A stretch of DNA of 8,507 nucleotides from Desulfobacteraceae bacterium (GCA_030638935.1 DAOWDR010000396.1:1-8507), one strand, 5' to 3'; counted from the stretch's first letter, positions 1-7,442 are shown. The notes: generated by a model not told the origin, from the sequence alone. Translations and numbers: made by a program.

Positions 1-632
1 CCATCAAGGGTACCCAGTTCCATGAATTTCCGGATACAGGTGGAATTCCCATTATTGCGGATATGTCCTCGGATATTTTTTCAAGACCTCTGAATATGGA
101 AAAATTTGGGCTAATTTATGCCGGTGCCCAGAAAAATCTCGGGCCTTCCGGCACCTGCATGGTGATCATTCGCAAAGATCTGCTTGATTCAGCCAATGAG
201 GATCTGCCGGCCATGTTGAAATATTCTACCTATTCCAGTAAAAATTCCATGTACAATACCCCGCCCTGTTTTGGCATTTATACAATTGATCTTGTCCTGA
301 AATGGATTGAAGAGGAAATGGGGGGAATTGATAAAATAGAAGAACATAATATTAAAAAAGCCGATGTTCTGTATGATTTTATTGATGCAAGCGGGTTTTA
401 TAACACAACTGCTGAAAAATATTCCAGATCCCTGATGAACGTCACCTTTCGTTTGCCAAGCGAAGATCTTGAAAAAAGTTTTGTTGAAAAGGCAACCCGG
501 CATGGACTTGGGGGACTCAAAGGCCATCGTTCCGTCGGAGGATGCCGTGCTTCCATATACAATGCCGCCACCATGGAAAGCATGTATGCCCTTGTAGAAT
601 TTATGGAATCCTTTGAAAAGGAGAATAAATAA
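1..632 (+). CDS. serC: Phosphoserine aminotransferase, 3' part (5' end outside window)
   Basis: SerC is a PLP-dependent enzyme that converts 3-phosphohydroxypyruvate and glutamate to phosphoserine and 2-oxoglutarate in the cytoplasm. The reading frame is open from base 3, well before the first ATG at 63, and the residues there (IKGTQFHEFPDTGGIP) fit the middle of SerC, so the gene starts upstream of the window. Visible marks are the ADMSSD segment (bases 57-74), whose Asp normally contacts the PLP ring nitrogen, and YAGAQKN (bases 117-137), whose Lys (bases 132-134) is the PLP Schiff-base residue. The C-terminal block GLKGHRSVGGCRASIYNA is typical of the family and binds substrate phosphate. 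Roughly 210 of the usual 360 or so residues are present and look intact. It ends in TAA, sharing one base with the serA start (TAATG), which implies translational coupling. Confidence 0.95.
   Translation, partial: IKGTQFHEFPDTGGIPIIADMSSDIFSRPLNMEKFGLIYAGAQKNLGPSGTCMVIIRKDLLDSANEDLPAMLKYSTYSSKNSMYNTPPCFGIYTIDLVLKWIEEEMGGIDKIEEHNIKKADVLYDFIDASGFYNTTAEKYSRSLMNVTFRLPSEDLEKSFVEKATRHGLGGLKGHRSVGGCRASIYNAATMESMYALVEFMESFEKENK
616..624 (+). promoter_or_regulatory. Ribosome binding site of serA
   Basis: The purine run AAAAGGAGA lies inside the last codons of serC. Its AAGGAG core (618-623) is 8 nt before the ATG at 632, which fixes that ATG as the serA start. Confidence 0.8.
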
Positions 633-2212
633 TGAAGGTGCTTGTCAGTGATAAAATGGATGAGGCGGGCATTGATATTTTCAGAAACAATGACCAGATA
701 GAGGTGGATGTTAATACAGGGCTGTCCCCGGAAGAACTGTTAGCCATCATAGGCAGTTATGATGCACTTGCCGTTCGAAGTTCCACAAAAGTGACCAAAG
801 AACTACTTGAGGCTGCTGTGAATCTGAAGGTGATTGCCAGGGCAGGCATCGGCCTGGACAATGTGGATATTGATGAAGCCACCAAAAAAGGGGTGGCAAT
901 CATGAATACCCCGGGAGGCAACACCGTTACCACTGCGGAGCATGCCATTGCCATGATGATGGCCCTGACCCGGAATATCCCAAGAGGAACCGCTTCCCTG
1001 AAGGAGGGAAAATGGGATAAAAAGAAACTCCAGGGACGGGAAATCTCCAACAAGACCCTTGGGGTGATAGGATTCGGCAATATCGGTTCCATTGCCGCAG
1101 GCCTTGGCAAGGGCCTTAAAATGAAGGTCATTGTCTATGATCCAAATATTTCTTCTGCCCATATTGAAAAGGCAGGTTTTGAATATGTATCCCTGGATGA
1201 TTTATATGCCAGGGCCGACTATATCACCATCCATGTGCCCAAAATGGATGCCACAATTGACCTCCTGGATGCCGAAGCGTTTGCCAAAATGAAGGACGGG
1301 GTGATGGTAATCAATTGTGCCCGGGGCGGCATTATCAATGAATCAGCCCTTTATGATGCCATACTATCGGGAAAGGTGGCCGGAGCTGCTTTGGACGTTT
1401 TTTCCACGGAACCCCCTGGAGAACATCCCTTGCTTACACTTGATGAGGTCATTGCCACACCACATCTGGGAGCCTCCACCCAGGAAGCCCAGACCAATGT
1501 TGCTGTGGCAGCCGCCAACCAGATTATTTCATATCTTCTGGATGATACGGTTATAAATGCTGTGAATGTGCCATCTGTCACCGGAGAAATTCTTAAGCAA
1601 TTGCGTTCTTTTCTCTATCTGGCAGATAAAATGGGCAAGATGCAGGCACAAATTAGCAAGGGCGGTATCAAACAGGTTGATATTGAATATATTGGAAAAT
1701 TTCCCGACCTGGATTTGAAACCGGTAACCATTAACGCCATCAAGGGAAGTCTGGCCGAATTTTTCAAAGAAGCGGTCAACTCGGTCAATGCTATCTCCCT
1801 TGCCAATGAGATGGGAATTAAAATAACCGAATCCACCTCCCAGGAAGCAGGTAATTTTTTAAACCTGATTCGTATGACGGTTATTACAGAAGAGCAGACC
1901 AATATTGTTGAAGGCACCATATTTGGAAAAGATGATGCCAGAATTGTCAGGATCAATAAATTCAGACTCGAGGTCATTCCCGAAGGACACCTGGGATTGA
2001 TTCACAATGTGGATAAGCCGGGTTCCATCGGCGCCATAGGAGTCACCCTTGGAAAACACAACATCAATATTTCACGAATGATGGTGGGAAGGGAGGAAGA
2101 TGGCCAGAGAAACATCATTTTCCTGCGAACCGACACCCCTGTGCCCCCTGCGGTGGTACAGGAAATTATAGACCTTGGCCTTGTCATTAATATGACAACC
2201 TTTGAATTATAG
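632..2212 (+). CDS. serA: D-3-phosphoglycerate dehydrogenase (long, ASB + ACT type)
   Basis: SerA oxidises 3-phosphoglycerate to 3-phosphohydroxypyruvate with NAD+, the first step of serine synthesis. At 526 residues it matches the long form with an extra domain. Residues 1-about 100 and 285-315 form the split substrate domain (VRSST at 49-53, GIGLDNVD at 72-79). The Rossmann motif GVIGFGNIG is at 144-152. The catalytic triad is Arg231 (NCARGG), Glu260 (FSTEP) and His278 (TPHLG). An intervening ASB-like domain spans about 317-445 and a C-terminal ACT domain about 453-526 (NVDKPGSIGAIG, then INISRMMVGR), the usual site of L-serine feedback inhibition. It overlaps serC by one base and is followed 19 nt later by a large flavoprotein gene. 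The stop is TAG. SerA enzymes can also reduce 2-oxoglutarate to D-2-hydroxyglutarate, which matters for reading the next gene. The reaction is unfavourable, so product removal is important. Confidence 0.97.
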   Translation: MKVLVSDKMDEAGIDIFRNNDQIEVDVNTGLSPEELLAIIGSYDALAVRSSTKVTKELLEAAVNLKVIARAGIGLDNVDIDEATKKGVAIMNTPGGNTVTTAEHAIAMMMALTRNIPRGTASLKEGKWDKKKLQGREISNKTLGVIGFGNIGSIAAGLGKGLKMKVIVYDPNISSAHIEKAGFEYVSLDDLYARADYITIHVPKMDATIDLLDAEAFAKMKDGVMVINCARGGIINESALYDAILSGKVAGAALDVFSTEPPGEHPLLTLDEVIATPHLGASTQEAQTNVAVAAANQIISYLLDDTVINAVNVPSVTGEILKQLRSFLYLADKMGKMQAQISKGGIKQVDIEYIGKFPDLDLKPVTINAIKGSLAEFFKEAVNSVNAISLANEMGIKITESTSQEAGNFLNLIRMTVITEEQTNIVEGTIFGKDDARIVRINKFRLEVIPEGHLGLIHNVDKPGSIGAIGVTLGKHNINISRMMVGREEDGQRNIIFLRTDTPVPPAVVQEIIDLGLVINMTTFEL

Positions 2213-2232
2213 GTAAATGTAAATTATAGGTA
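2205..2232 (+). repeat. 11-bp direct repeat at the serA / flavoprotein junction
   Basis: AATTATAGGTA occurs at 2205-2215 and again at 2222-2232, with a 17-nt period. The first copy contains the serA stop (TAG 2210-2212). The second copy ends on the first base of the next gene's ATG. An ATG at 2217 in the frame of the downstream gene is followed at once by TAA, making a minimal start-stop. There is no well-spaced Shine-Dalgarno for the ATG at 2232. The repeat looks like a small local duplication. Whether it affects translation is unknown. Confidence 0.7.
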
Positions 2233-5200
2233 TGATAGATCCAAAAAGAAAGATCCCTTATAACTACACCTCAGCAGACGACGACCAGATCATAGAGCAT
2301 CTTTTTGGATCTAACTTTTTAGAAAAGATAAAATCCTTAGAAACCAAAAAAGGAACAGGCAGATCATCCCGGCTGCTTCACAGGTTTATGGGAGATTTGT
2401 TCATCATCCAGCGAAATCCTTTTTTGTTCCAGGAATTAGTCGAGCATCCCATCCAGCGGAAACGATTGTTTTCAGAATTTGAAAATGATTTTAAAACCAT
2501 TCAAGAAAACGCCACACATAAAGCTGTTCTTGGGGTTCTTAAAACCTGCAAGGTTTTTCTTGCAGCTCTTTGCAAACAAATCAAGTCGGTAACCGCCGAC
2601 CAGCAAAGGCTGTTACAACAACTTGGGCCTGTGATCGGGAAAAAAAATATTTATTTTGACCCCTTTAACATAACTGCCCATACCACAGACGCCACAGACT
2701 GGCGCAGGTTTTCTCCCATTGCCATTCTAAGGCCAGATCAAGAAGACCAGGTTCCCGGTTTGTTGAAAAAAATTAAAAAACTGGGTTTTCATATCATTCC
2801 CAGGGGGGCCGGTACAGGATTGACCGGGGGTGCAACACCCCTAACACCAACTTGCGTGATCATCAACACGGAAAAGCTTAACCAGATATCTAAGGTTGTT
2901 CATAAAACAAACACTTTGGGGATAGCCTATGCCAGCATGGAAGTTGAGGCCGGGGTTATCACCCAGGATGCCATGGATGCTGCAAAAAAATGGGGTCTTA
3001 TTTTTGCTACCGATCCCACCTCGGCCTGGGCCTGCACCATTGGGGGAAATCTGTCTGAAAATGCAGGTGGAAAAACCGCTGTACTTTTTGGCACGGCAAT
3101 TGACAATGTGCTCTCCTATAAAATTACCATGCCCGACGGGATTTCTTATACAATTGAACGCCAGGACCATCCCCTAAGGAAAATTCTTCCCTCGGATACC
3201 CTTGTTTTCCACATACTTGATAATAAGGATAATAAGATTGATACCATCCGACTTACTGGAGAACAAATTCGGAAAAAAGGGCTTGGTAAGGATGTTACCA
3301 ACAAGACCCTTAATGGTTTGCCTGGCATCCAAAAGGAAGGGTGCGACGGGATCATCACATCGGCAAGTTTTATCCTGTATCCTGAATTTGAATTTAAGAA
3401 AACCTCTTGTATTGAATTTTTCGGCAATGATATGACAGAGGCAGGCCAGGTGATTACCGCCATCTCAAATGCCTTTACCAACCATGATTCCGGGACACCT
3501 TCTTTACCCATGGGCTCTCCTGTTGCTTCAGCTCCTGTCGTTCCAACTCCTAAGGCACCCTATCTTATGGCACCTTCTCTTATGGCATTGGAGCATTTTG
3601 ATGAAGAATATATCAAGGCCATCAAATATAAGACCAAACAATCTGTGGGTGACAGACTCAAGGCTGTATTACTCATAGATATGGTTTCCAATGATCCCCT
3701 TGTCCTTGACCAGGGGATCGCGACCCTGGAAAAAATTTTAGACTCCTATGACAAAACAGGACTCACCATAGCCAAAGATAAAACAGAAGCCAAAAGATTC
3801 TGGGACGATCGCAAACGCCTGGGAGCCATTGCAGCACATACCAATGCCTTTAAGCTTAATGAAGACATTGTCCTGCCCATTGATAGTTTAGCAGACTTTG
3901 TCCGGTATATTGACGAATCCAATCTGGAAGAAAAAAAATATAACCAAACCTGTATCATCCGGGATATTGTCTCCTACCTAGACAGGGCCATTCCCTTATC
4001 AGATCCTGAATGGCTGGGCAAAAAAGTGGGCAGGCTAAAGGATCTGGCCTATGCCACCAGGAAAAAACTGGAAATTGCTTCCAGGGATGCTTTGGAAGCT
4101 GCCATCCACTCCAAAAATTTTTACAGCCAGGTGGTTGAAAATCTCAGGGGTTACAGCCTGATTTTGGAAAATATAGAAAAAATATACAAGAGTACAAGTT
4201 CCCGCTTGATTGTGATTGCCACCCACATGCACGCTGGGGATGGCAATGTCCATGTTAATATTCCTGTTTTATCCAATGACAGGGAAATGATGGAACGGGC
4301 CAACCAGGCAGCAGATAAAGTAATGGAAAAAGCCTGCGCCCTGGAAGGAGTTGTCTCCGGGGAACATGGAATCGGGGTTACAAAATTCAAGTACCTGGAC
4401 CAGAAAATTGTTGATGAATTTAATAAGTATAGAAACACTATTGACCCCACAGGACTCATGAATCCGGGTAAACTTATAGAACCCAATATCAGCAACAAGG
4501 TATTTACCCCTTCCTTTAACCTGCTGGAACTTGAAGCCAGAATTTTAAAACACGGGTCATTGTCCCATCTTGCTTTGAACATTGCCAATTGTGTCAGGTG
4601 CGGCAAGTGCAAGCCCCAGTGTCCGGTATTTTATCCTAGTCAAAATATGTTTTTCCACCCGAGAAATAAAAATCTGGCCATAGGGGCTCTTATTGAAGCA
4701 TTGCTCTATGTTACCCAAAGGACCCAGTCCACAGGCTTTCAAGTGCTCAAAAACCTTGAAGAAATTGCAGACCATTGCACCATCTGCCACCGCTGTCTGG
4801 TAAAATGTCCGGTGAACATTGATTCGGGAAATATTGCCATTGAAGCCCGGACAATCCTGAAAAACATGAAATTCAAACATACCCCTTTGTCCACAAAATT
4901 AACCCTGAAATACCTGTCCAGCAAAAATGAGTCCGCAAACAAGGTGTTAAGAACCACACTTTTGGGTGCAGGAGGGTTTCTACAAAGAACCGGTGTACGA
5001 TTGGCATCTCCTTTTTCAAATATTTTGCCTATAGGGGAAACCCGAACCTTCCAATTGCTGAAAACTCCTGTGTCCAAATCTGGAATTCACACCCTAAGAT
5101 CCTTTCTGCCCAGGTCCAATAAAAATCAGGCCATTTTATTGGAACCCCGGGGCAGGGCAGAGTCAACGGTTTTTTATTTCCCGGGATGCGGCAGTGAAAG

Positions 5201-5903
5201 AATGTTCTCAAAAATATCAATGGCAAGTGTTTTCCTGCTGCTCTCAAACAACCACAGGGTAGTCCTGCCGCCGCCTTATCTGTGTTGTGGGTATCCCTTT
5301 AAGGTTAATGCCCGTAAAAACCGGTTTGATAGAATTTTTCTTGAAAATATCATTATTTTAACCCAGATCAGGGATATGTTCCATGACCTTGAATTTGATT
5401 CCTGCATTGTTTCCTGCGGCACCTGCATGGAATCATTGAACGAGCTTGGACTACCATCGGTGTTTGACTGTGAAATACAAGATATTTCAGGCTATATTAT
5501 GGAAAATATGGCCAATATTTCATCGGACAACCTCTATCTTTACCATACTCCCTGCCATGACTCCCTTAAAGAATCGGCTGCACCAAGGCTTCTCAGCCAT
5601 GGGATAAGGGTTCAAAATGTCCCCCATTGTTGCTCCGAGGCAGGAACACTTTCCATTTCACGGCCGGACATCAGCCATGCCATGTTCCTTCGGAAACAAA
5701 AATCTGTCGAAGAAACAGAATCAAAATCAGGCAAAAAAAGAAAGATCCTTACCAATTGCCCTTCCTGTATCCAGGGACTTGGCAGGCAGCCAAAGCTTGC
5801 ACCTATTCACCTGGCTGAAGAACTTGCTCTTCTTACAGCAGGGGAGGACTGGGCTCAAGCCTTTAAAGAACTGGTAAAAGACTGCGAAGTGATAACCTTT
5901 TAA
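2232..5903 (+). CDS. FAD-linked / Fe-S / CCG-domain D-2-hydroxyacid dehydrogenase, DUF3683-like N-terminus
   Basis: This 1223-residue protein has no signal peptide or clear membrane segment. Residues 1-about 135 (IPYNYTS at 8-14, GRSSRLL at 43-49, RNPF at 61-64) resemble the N-terminal DUF3683 region of long proteobacterial FAD oxidoreductases. FAD_binding_4 follows at about 155-390, with PRGAGTGLTGGA at 190-201 and GGNLSENAGG at 271-280. The FAD-oxidase C region contains HMHAGDGNVHV (665-675), SGEHGIG (709-715) and DPTGLMNPGKL (738-748). Two 4Fe-4S motifs come next: C787/C790/C793/C797 and C849/C852/C855/C859. Two complete CCG domains close the protein: C986, C1018-C1019, C1062/C1065, then C1108, C1133-C1134, C1176/C1179. 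Such enzymes oxidise D-lactate, glycolate or D-2-hydroxyglutarate and pass electrons from FAD through clusters to a quinone or other carrier. Substrate cannot be read from sequence. Placement after serA suggests D-2-hydroxyglutarate (inference). A Pro-rich stretch at about 420-450 is unusual. Confidence 0.88.
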   Translation: MIDPKRKIPYNYTSADDDQIIEHLFGSNFLEKIKSLETKKGTGRSSRLLHRFMGDLFIIQRNPFLFQELVEHPIQRKRLFSEFENDFKTIQENATHKAVLGVLKTCKVFLAALCKQIKSVTADQQRLLQQLGPVIGKKNIYFDPFNITAHTTDATDWRRFSPIAILRPDQEDQVPGLLKKIKKLGFHIIPRGAGTGLTGGATPLTPTCVIINTEKLNQISKVVHKTNTLGIAYASMEVEAGVITQDAMDAAKKWGLIFATDPTSAWACTIGGNLSENAGGKTAVLFGTAIDNVLSYKITMPDGISYTIERQDHPLRKILPSDTLVFHILDNKDNKIDTIRLTGEQIRKKGLGKDVTNKTLNGLPGIQKEGCDGIITSASFILYPEFEFKKTSCIEFFGNDMTEAGQVITAISNAFTNHDSGTPSLPMGSPVASAPVVPTPKAPYLMAPSLMALEHFDEEYIKAIKYKTKQSVGDRLKAVLLIDMVSNDPLVLDQGIATLEKILDSYDKTGLTIAKDKTEAKRFWDDRKRLGAIAAHTNAFKLNEDIVLPIDSLADFVRYIDESNLEEKKYNQTCIIRDIVSYLDRAIPLSDPEWLGKKVGRLKDLAYATRKKLEIASRDALEAAIHSKNFYSQVVENLRGYSLILENIEKIYKSTSSRLIVIATHMHAGDGNVHVNIPVLSNDREMMERANQAADKVMEKACALEGVVSGEHGIGVTKFKYLDQKIVDEFNKYRNTIDPTGLMNPGKLIEPNISNKVFTPSFNLLELEARILKHGSLSHLALNIANCVRCGKCKPQCPVFYPSQNMFFHPRNKNLAIGALIEALLYVTQRTQSTGFQVLKNLEEIADHCTICHRCLVKCPVNIDSGNIAIEARTILKNMKFKHTPLSTKLTLKYLSSKNESANKVLRTTLLGAGGFLQRTGVRLASPFSNILPIGETRTFQLLKTPVSKSGIHTLRSFLPRSNKNQAILLEPRGRAESTVFYFPGCGSERMFSKISMASVFLLLSNNHRVVLPPPYLCCGYPFKVNARKNRFDRIFLENIIILTQIRDMFHDLEFDSCIVSCGTCMESLNELGLPSVFDCEIQDISGYIMENMANISSDNLYLYHTPCHDSLKESAAPRLLSHGIRVQNVPHCCSEAGTLSISRPDISHAMFLRKQKSVEETESKSGKKRKILTNCPSCIQGLGRQPKLAPIHLAEELALLTAGEDWAQAFKELVKDCEVITF
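3555..3584 (+). repeat. Imperfect 15-bp tandem repeat in a Pro-rich linker
   Basis: Two adjacent 15-bp units (3555-3569 and 3570-3584) match at 13 of 15 positions and encode APYLM and APSLM. They close a low-complexity Ser/Pro/Ala/Val segment (bases about 3486-3578, residues about 419-449) inside the flavoprotein. The period is a multiple of three, so copy changes would keep the frame. Confidence 0.75.
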
Positions 5904-5905
5904 CC

Positions 5906-6616
5906 ATGAATCTCTTACTTTTAGAAAAAAAAGATTTTATAGGGGCCGGCAAGGTTTTGGTATCAGGCCGCAGGTTTGAGCATATAAAAAAAGTTCTCAA
6001 GGCCAAAACCGGAACCATGTTGTCCTGCGGTTTGATTAACAACAGAATGGGCACAGCCATTGTCACCGGTTTTTACGATGATTGCCTTGAAATGGAAGTA
6101 ACTCTTGATAAAGATCCGCCAAAACCCATTCCCCTGACCCTTGTTCTGGCACTACCCCGTCCAAAAATGCTTAAGCGCATCATGGAAAGTGTAGTAAGTT
6201 TGGGGGTAAAAGATATTTATCTGATCAACTCCTGGAGGGTTGAAAAAAGTTTTTGGAAAAGTCCGGTTTTGGAAAAGGACAATCTTGAAAAATATTTCCG
6301 CCTGGGGCTGGAACAGGGCAAAGACACCATGATGCCCAACCTTTATCAAAAACGATTTTTTTCAAAATTTGTAAAAGAGGAATTGCCGATCATTGGTAAA
6401 GACAGCCTTTGCATCACTGCCCATCCAAAGACTTCAAATATTTGTCCAAATGATGTAAAGAAGAAGACAACTTTAGTTATAGGACCCGAAGGCGGGTTTA
6501 TTGAGCTTGAAGTTAAAACATTGGAAAAGTCGGGATTTGAAACCTTCAGTATTGGGGAACGAATTTTAAAAGTTGAAACAGCAACCACCTATTTGATTTC
6601 TCGGTTGTTTACATAA
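5906..6616 (+). CDS. rsmE: 16S rRNA (uracil(1498)-N3)-methyltransferase family protein
   Basis: RsmE methylates N3 of U1498 in 16S rRNA using S-adenosylmethionine. The 236-residue length is normal. The N-terminal PUA-like part has HIKKVLKAKTGTML at 26-39. The SPOUT-fold C-terminal half has GPEGGF at 193-198 and SIGERILKVETA at 215-226, the knotted SAM site. The central region departs from common RsmE: the usual EQS(G/C)R..P is EQGKDTMMP at 136-144, and RPKMLKRIM (85-93) stands where a GDR/K-type segment is common. It is therefore a divergent subgroup, possibly with a different target base. It starts 2 nt after the flavoprotein stop and lacks a clear Shine-Dalgarno, so it is probably translated by coupling. 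Its link to serine metabolism looks incidental. Confidence 0.9.
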   Translation: MNLLLLEKKDFIGAGKVLVSGRRFEHIKKVLKAKTGTMLSCGLINNRMGTAIVTGFYDDCLEMEVTLDKDPPKPIPLTLVLALPRPKMLKRIMESVVSLGVKDIYLINSWRVEKSFWKSPVLEKDNLEKYFRLGLEQGKDTMMPNLYQKRFFSKFVKEELPIIGKDSLCITAHPKTSNICPNDVKKKTTLVIGPEGGFIELEVKTLEKSGFETFSIGERILKVETATTYLISRLFT

Positions 6617-6626
6617 AATAAAGGAT

Positions 6627-6800
6627 ATGCAAACGATTATGGATAAAAAAACACAGAAGGAAAGAAAAAAGGCATTTGACAGCTTACCTCCGGCAATCAG
6701 GGAATCCCTTTCACCCGAAGAAAAAAAACTTTTTTTAAATGCTGATCAATGGCCGGAGGAACTTTTCCAAAAACTGGACGAATTCATTATCAAGGAATAA
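6627..6800 (+). CDS. Small hypothetical protein, 57 aa, acidic/basic and soluble
   Basis: I do not recognise this gene. It starts 10 nt after rsmE and encodes 57 residues beginning MQTIMDKKTQKERKKAFDSL and ending DEFIIKE. A Lys-rich head is followed by PPAIRESLSPEEKKLF (21-36) and an amphipathic acidic tail with NADQWPEELFQKLDEF (38-53). There is no membrane segment, signal or cysteine. The start is uncertain: AAAGGA (6620-6625) is too close to ATG 6627 and about 13 nt before an in-frame ATG at 6639, which would give 53 residues. Codon use resembles its neighbours, and protein-like composition plus tight spacing favour a real gene. It is the last gene before a probable transcription break. 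Confidence 0.65.
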   Translation: MQTIMDKKTQKERKKAFDSLPPAIRESLSPEEKKLFLNADQWPEELFQKLDEFIIKE

Positions 6801-6825
6801 AGGAGGCCTTTTTATAGGTCTTCTT
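6800..6825 (+). terminator. Possible hairpin after the serine/rsmE operon
   Basis: AAGGAGGCC (6800-6808) can pair with GGTCTTCTT (6817-6825) over 9 pairs including two G-U, leaving an 8-nt T-rich loop. A competing 5-bp stem AAAGG/CCTTT (6799-6803 with 6807-6811) is followed by a short T run. Neither is a textbook terminator, since the long stem lacks a following U tract. Position between a gene end and a promoter supports a weak terminator call only. Confidence 0.3.
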
Positions 6826-6827
6826 CA

Positions 6828-6856
6828 TTGACATCACCGGGTTAAATCTTTAAGAT
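6828..6856 (+). promoter_or_regulatory. Sigma70-like promoter for the cyclic-nucleotide-binding gene
   Basis: A perfect -35 hexamer TTGACA (6828-6833) is separated by exactly 17 nt from TAAGAT (6851-6856), which matches TATAAT at four of six positions. Transcription would start near 6862-6864, giving a leader of about 25 nt before the ATG at 6888. I see no clear operator palindrome or CRP-like site. Confidence 0.6.
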
Positions 6857-6877
6857 TATTTATGCACCCTTTATCTA

Positions 6878-6883
6878 AAGGAG
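6878..6883 (+). promoter_or_regulatory. Ribosome binding site of the cyclic-nucleotide-binding gene
   Basis: AAGGAG lies 4 nt upstream of the ATG at 6888. Spacing is on the short side, but no other start fits the domain better. Confidence 0.6.
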
Positions 6884-6887
6884 TATA

Positions 6888-7367
6888 ATGCACCCCAAAA
6901 AAACAAACCAAAAACTTGATCTTGAACGGTATGCAAAATACGCCATGGTTTTGGAAAAGACCAAATGGGCCAGCGAATTTTCCTGGAAGCATATCCGCAA
7001 GATTTGTCAGTATATTGAGCCGGTCAGAGCCAAAAAAGGGGCTGTTGTATTTAAAGAGGGCGATAATGAAAGAAGCCTTGGCATCATTGTCAAAGGTTCC
7101 ATCGATATTATCAAGGAAAAAAACAGGGTGGCCATCCTGAAAAGCTCCCAGACCTTTGGAGAAATGGCCCTCATTGATGGAGAACCAAGATCTGCAACCG
7201 GCATTGCAGCCGAAGAGACCATTATCTTTTTCATGGGGGAGAAAGCCTTGATGGAATTGGCCGAAGACGACCCCAGGCTCGGTGTTCAATTATTATGGAA
7301 AATTTCCAAACTTATTAGCCAGAGACTTAGGCAGACAACCGGGATGCTCATAGATTATATGGGATAG
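6888..7367 (+). CDS. Stand-alone cyclic-nucleotide-binding (CRP/cNMP) domain protein
   Basis: The 159-residue protein consists of a short helical head (1-about 35), one cyclic-nucleotide-binding beta-barrel (about 37-125) and a C-terminal helix (about 128-158). The phosphate-binding cassette is well kept: FGEMALI at 90-96 followed by PRSAT at 100-104, where Glu92 and Arg101 are the residues that normally hold the ribose and cyclic phosphate. The Gly pair around IIVKGSI (66-72) is also typical. There is no helix-turn-helix, kinase, cyclase or membrane segment, so it is not a CRP-type transcription factor by itself. It probably acts as a cytoplasmic cAMP or cGMP sensor that works by protein contact, or as a folding relic of one; the ligand and partner are not visible. 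It has its own promoter and is followed 85 nt later by oadG. The stop is TAG. Confidence 0.85.
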   Translation: MHPKKTNQKLDLERYAKYAMVLEKTKWASEFSWKHIRKICQYIEPVRAKKGAVVFKEGDNERSLGIIVKGSIDIIKEKNRVAILKSSQTFGEMALIDGEPRSATGIAAEETIIFFMGEKALMELAEDDPRLGVQLLWKISKLISQRLRQTTGMLIDYMG

Positions 7368-7437
7368 TTTACTTTTGGGCCCATGTTTGATATCTAATTT
7401 GTTGAGATTCCATTGAATTTATACAGGTTAATTTTCC

Positions 7438-7442
7438 GGAGA
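7438..7442 (+). promoter_or_regulatory. Ribosome binding site of oadG
   Basis: GGAGA lies 10 nt before the ATG at 7453 and supports that start. The 85-nt gap before oadG (7368-7452) holds no promoter I could defend. Confidence 0.55.

Noticed and set aside
2213..2263. Readthrough extension of serA past TAG
   Set aside because: The added 16 residues are not family-like and follow a complete ACT domain, so TAG is an ordinary stop here.
4151..4612. 153-codon minus-strand ORF inside the flavoprotein
   Set aside because: The plus-strand frame carries the HAGDGNVH, SGEHGIG and first 4Fe-4S motifs here, so the reverse frame is a shadow.
6862..6888. Eight-codon ORF MHPLSKGV ending TAATG on the start of the cNMP gene, with ATGCACCC repeated at both starts
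   Set aside because: It has no ribosome binding site and begins at or before the predicted transcription start, so it is unlikely to be translated; the 8-nt repeat is probably chance.
7387..7430. Possible promoter before oadG (TTGATA or TTGAGA with TATACA)
   Set aside because: Spacers are 27 and 12 nt, outside the workable range; oadG may be read from the promoter at 6828-6856.
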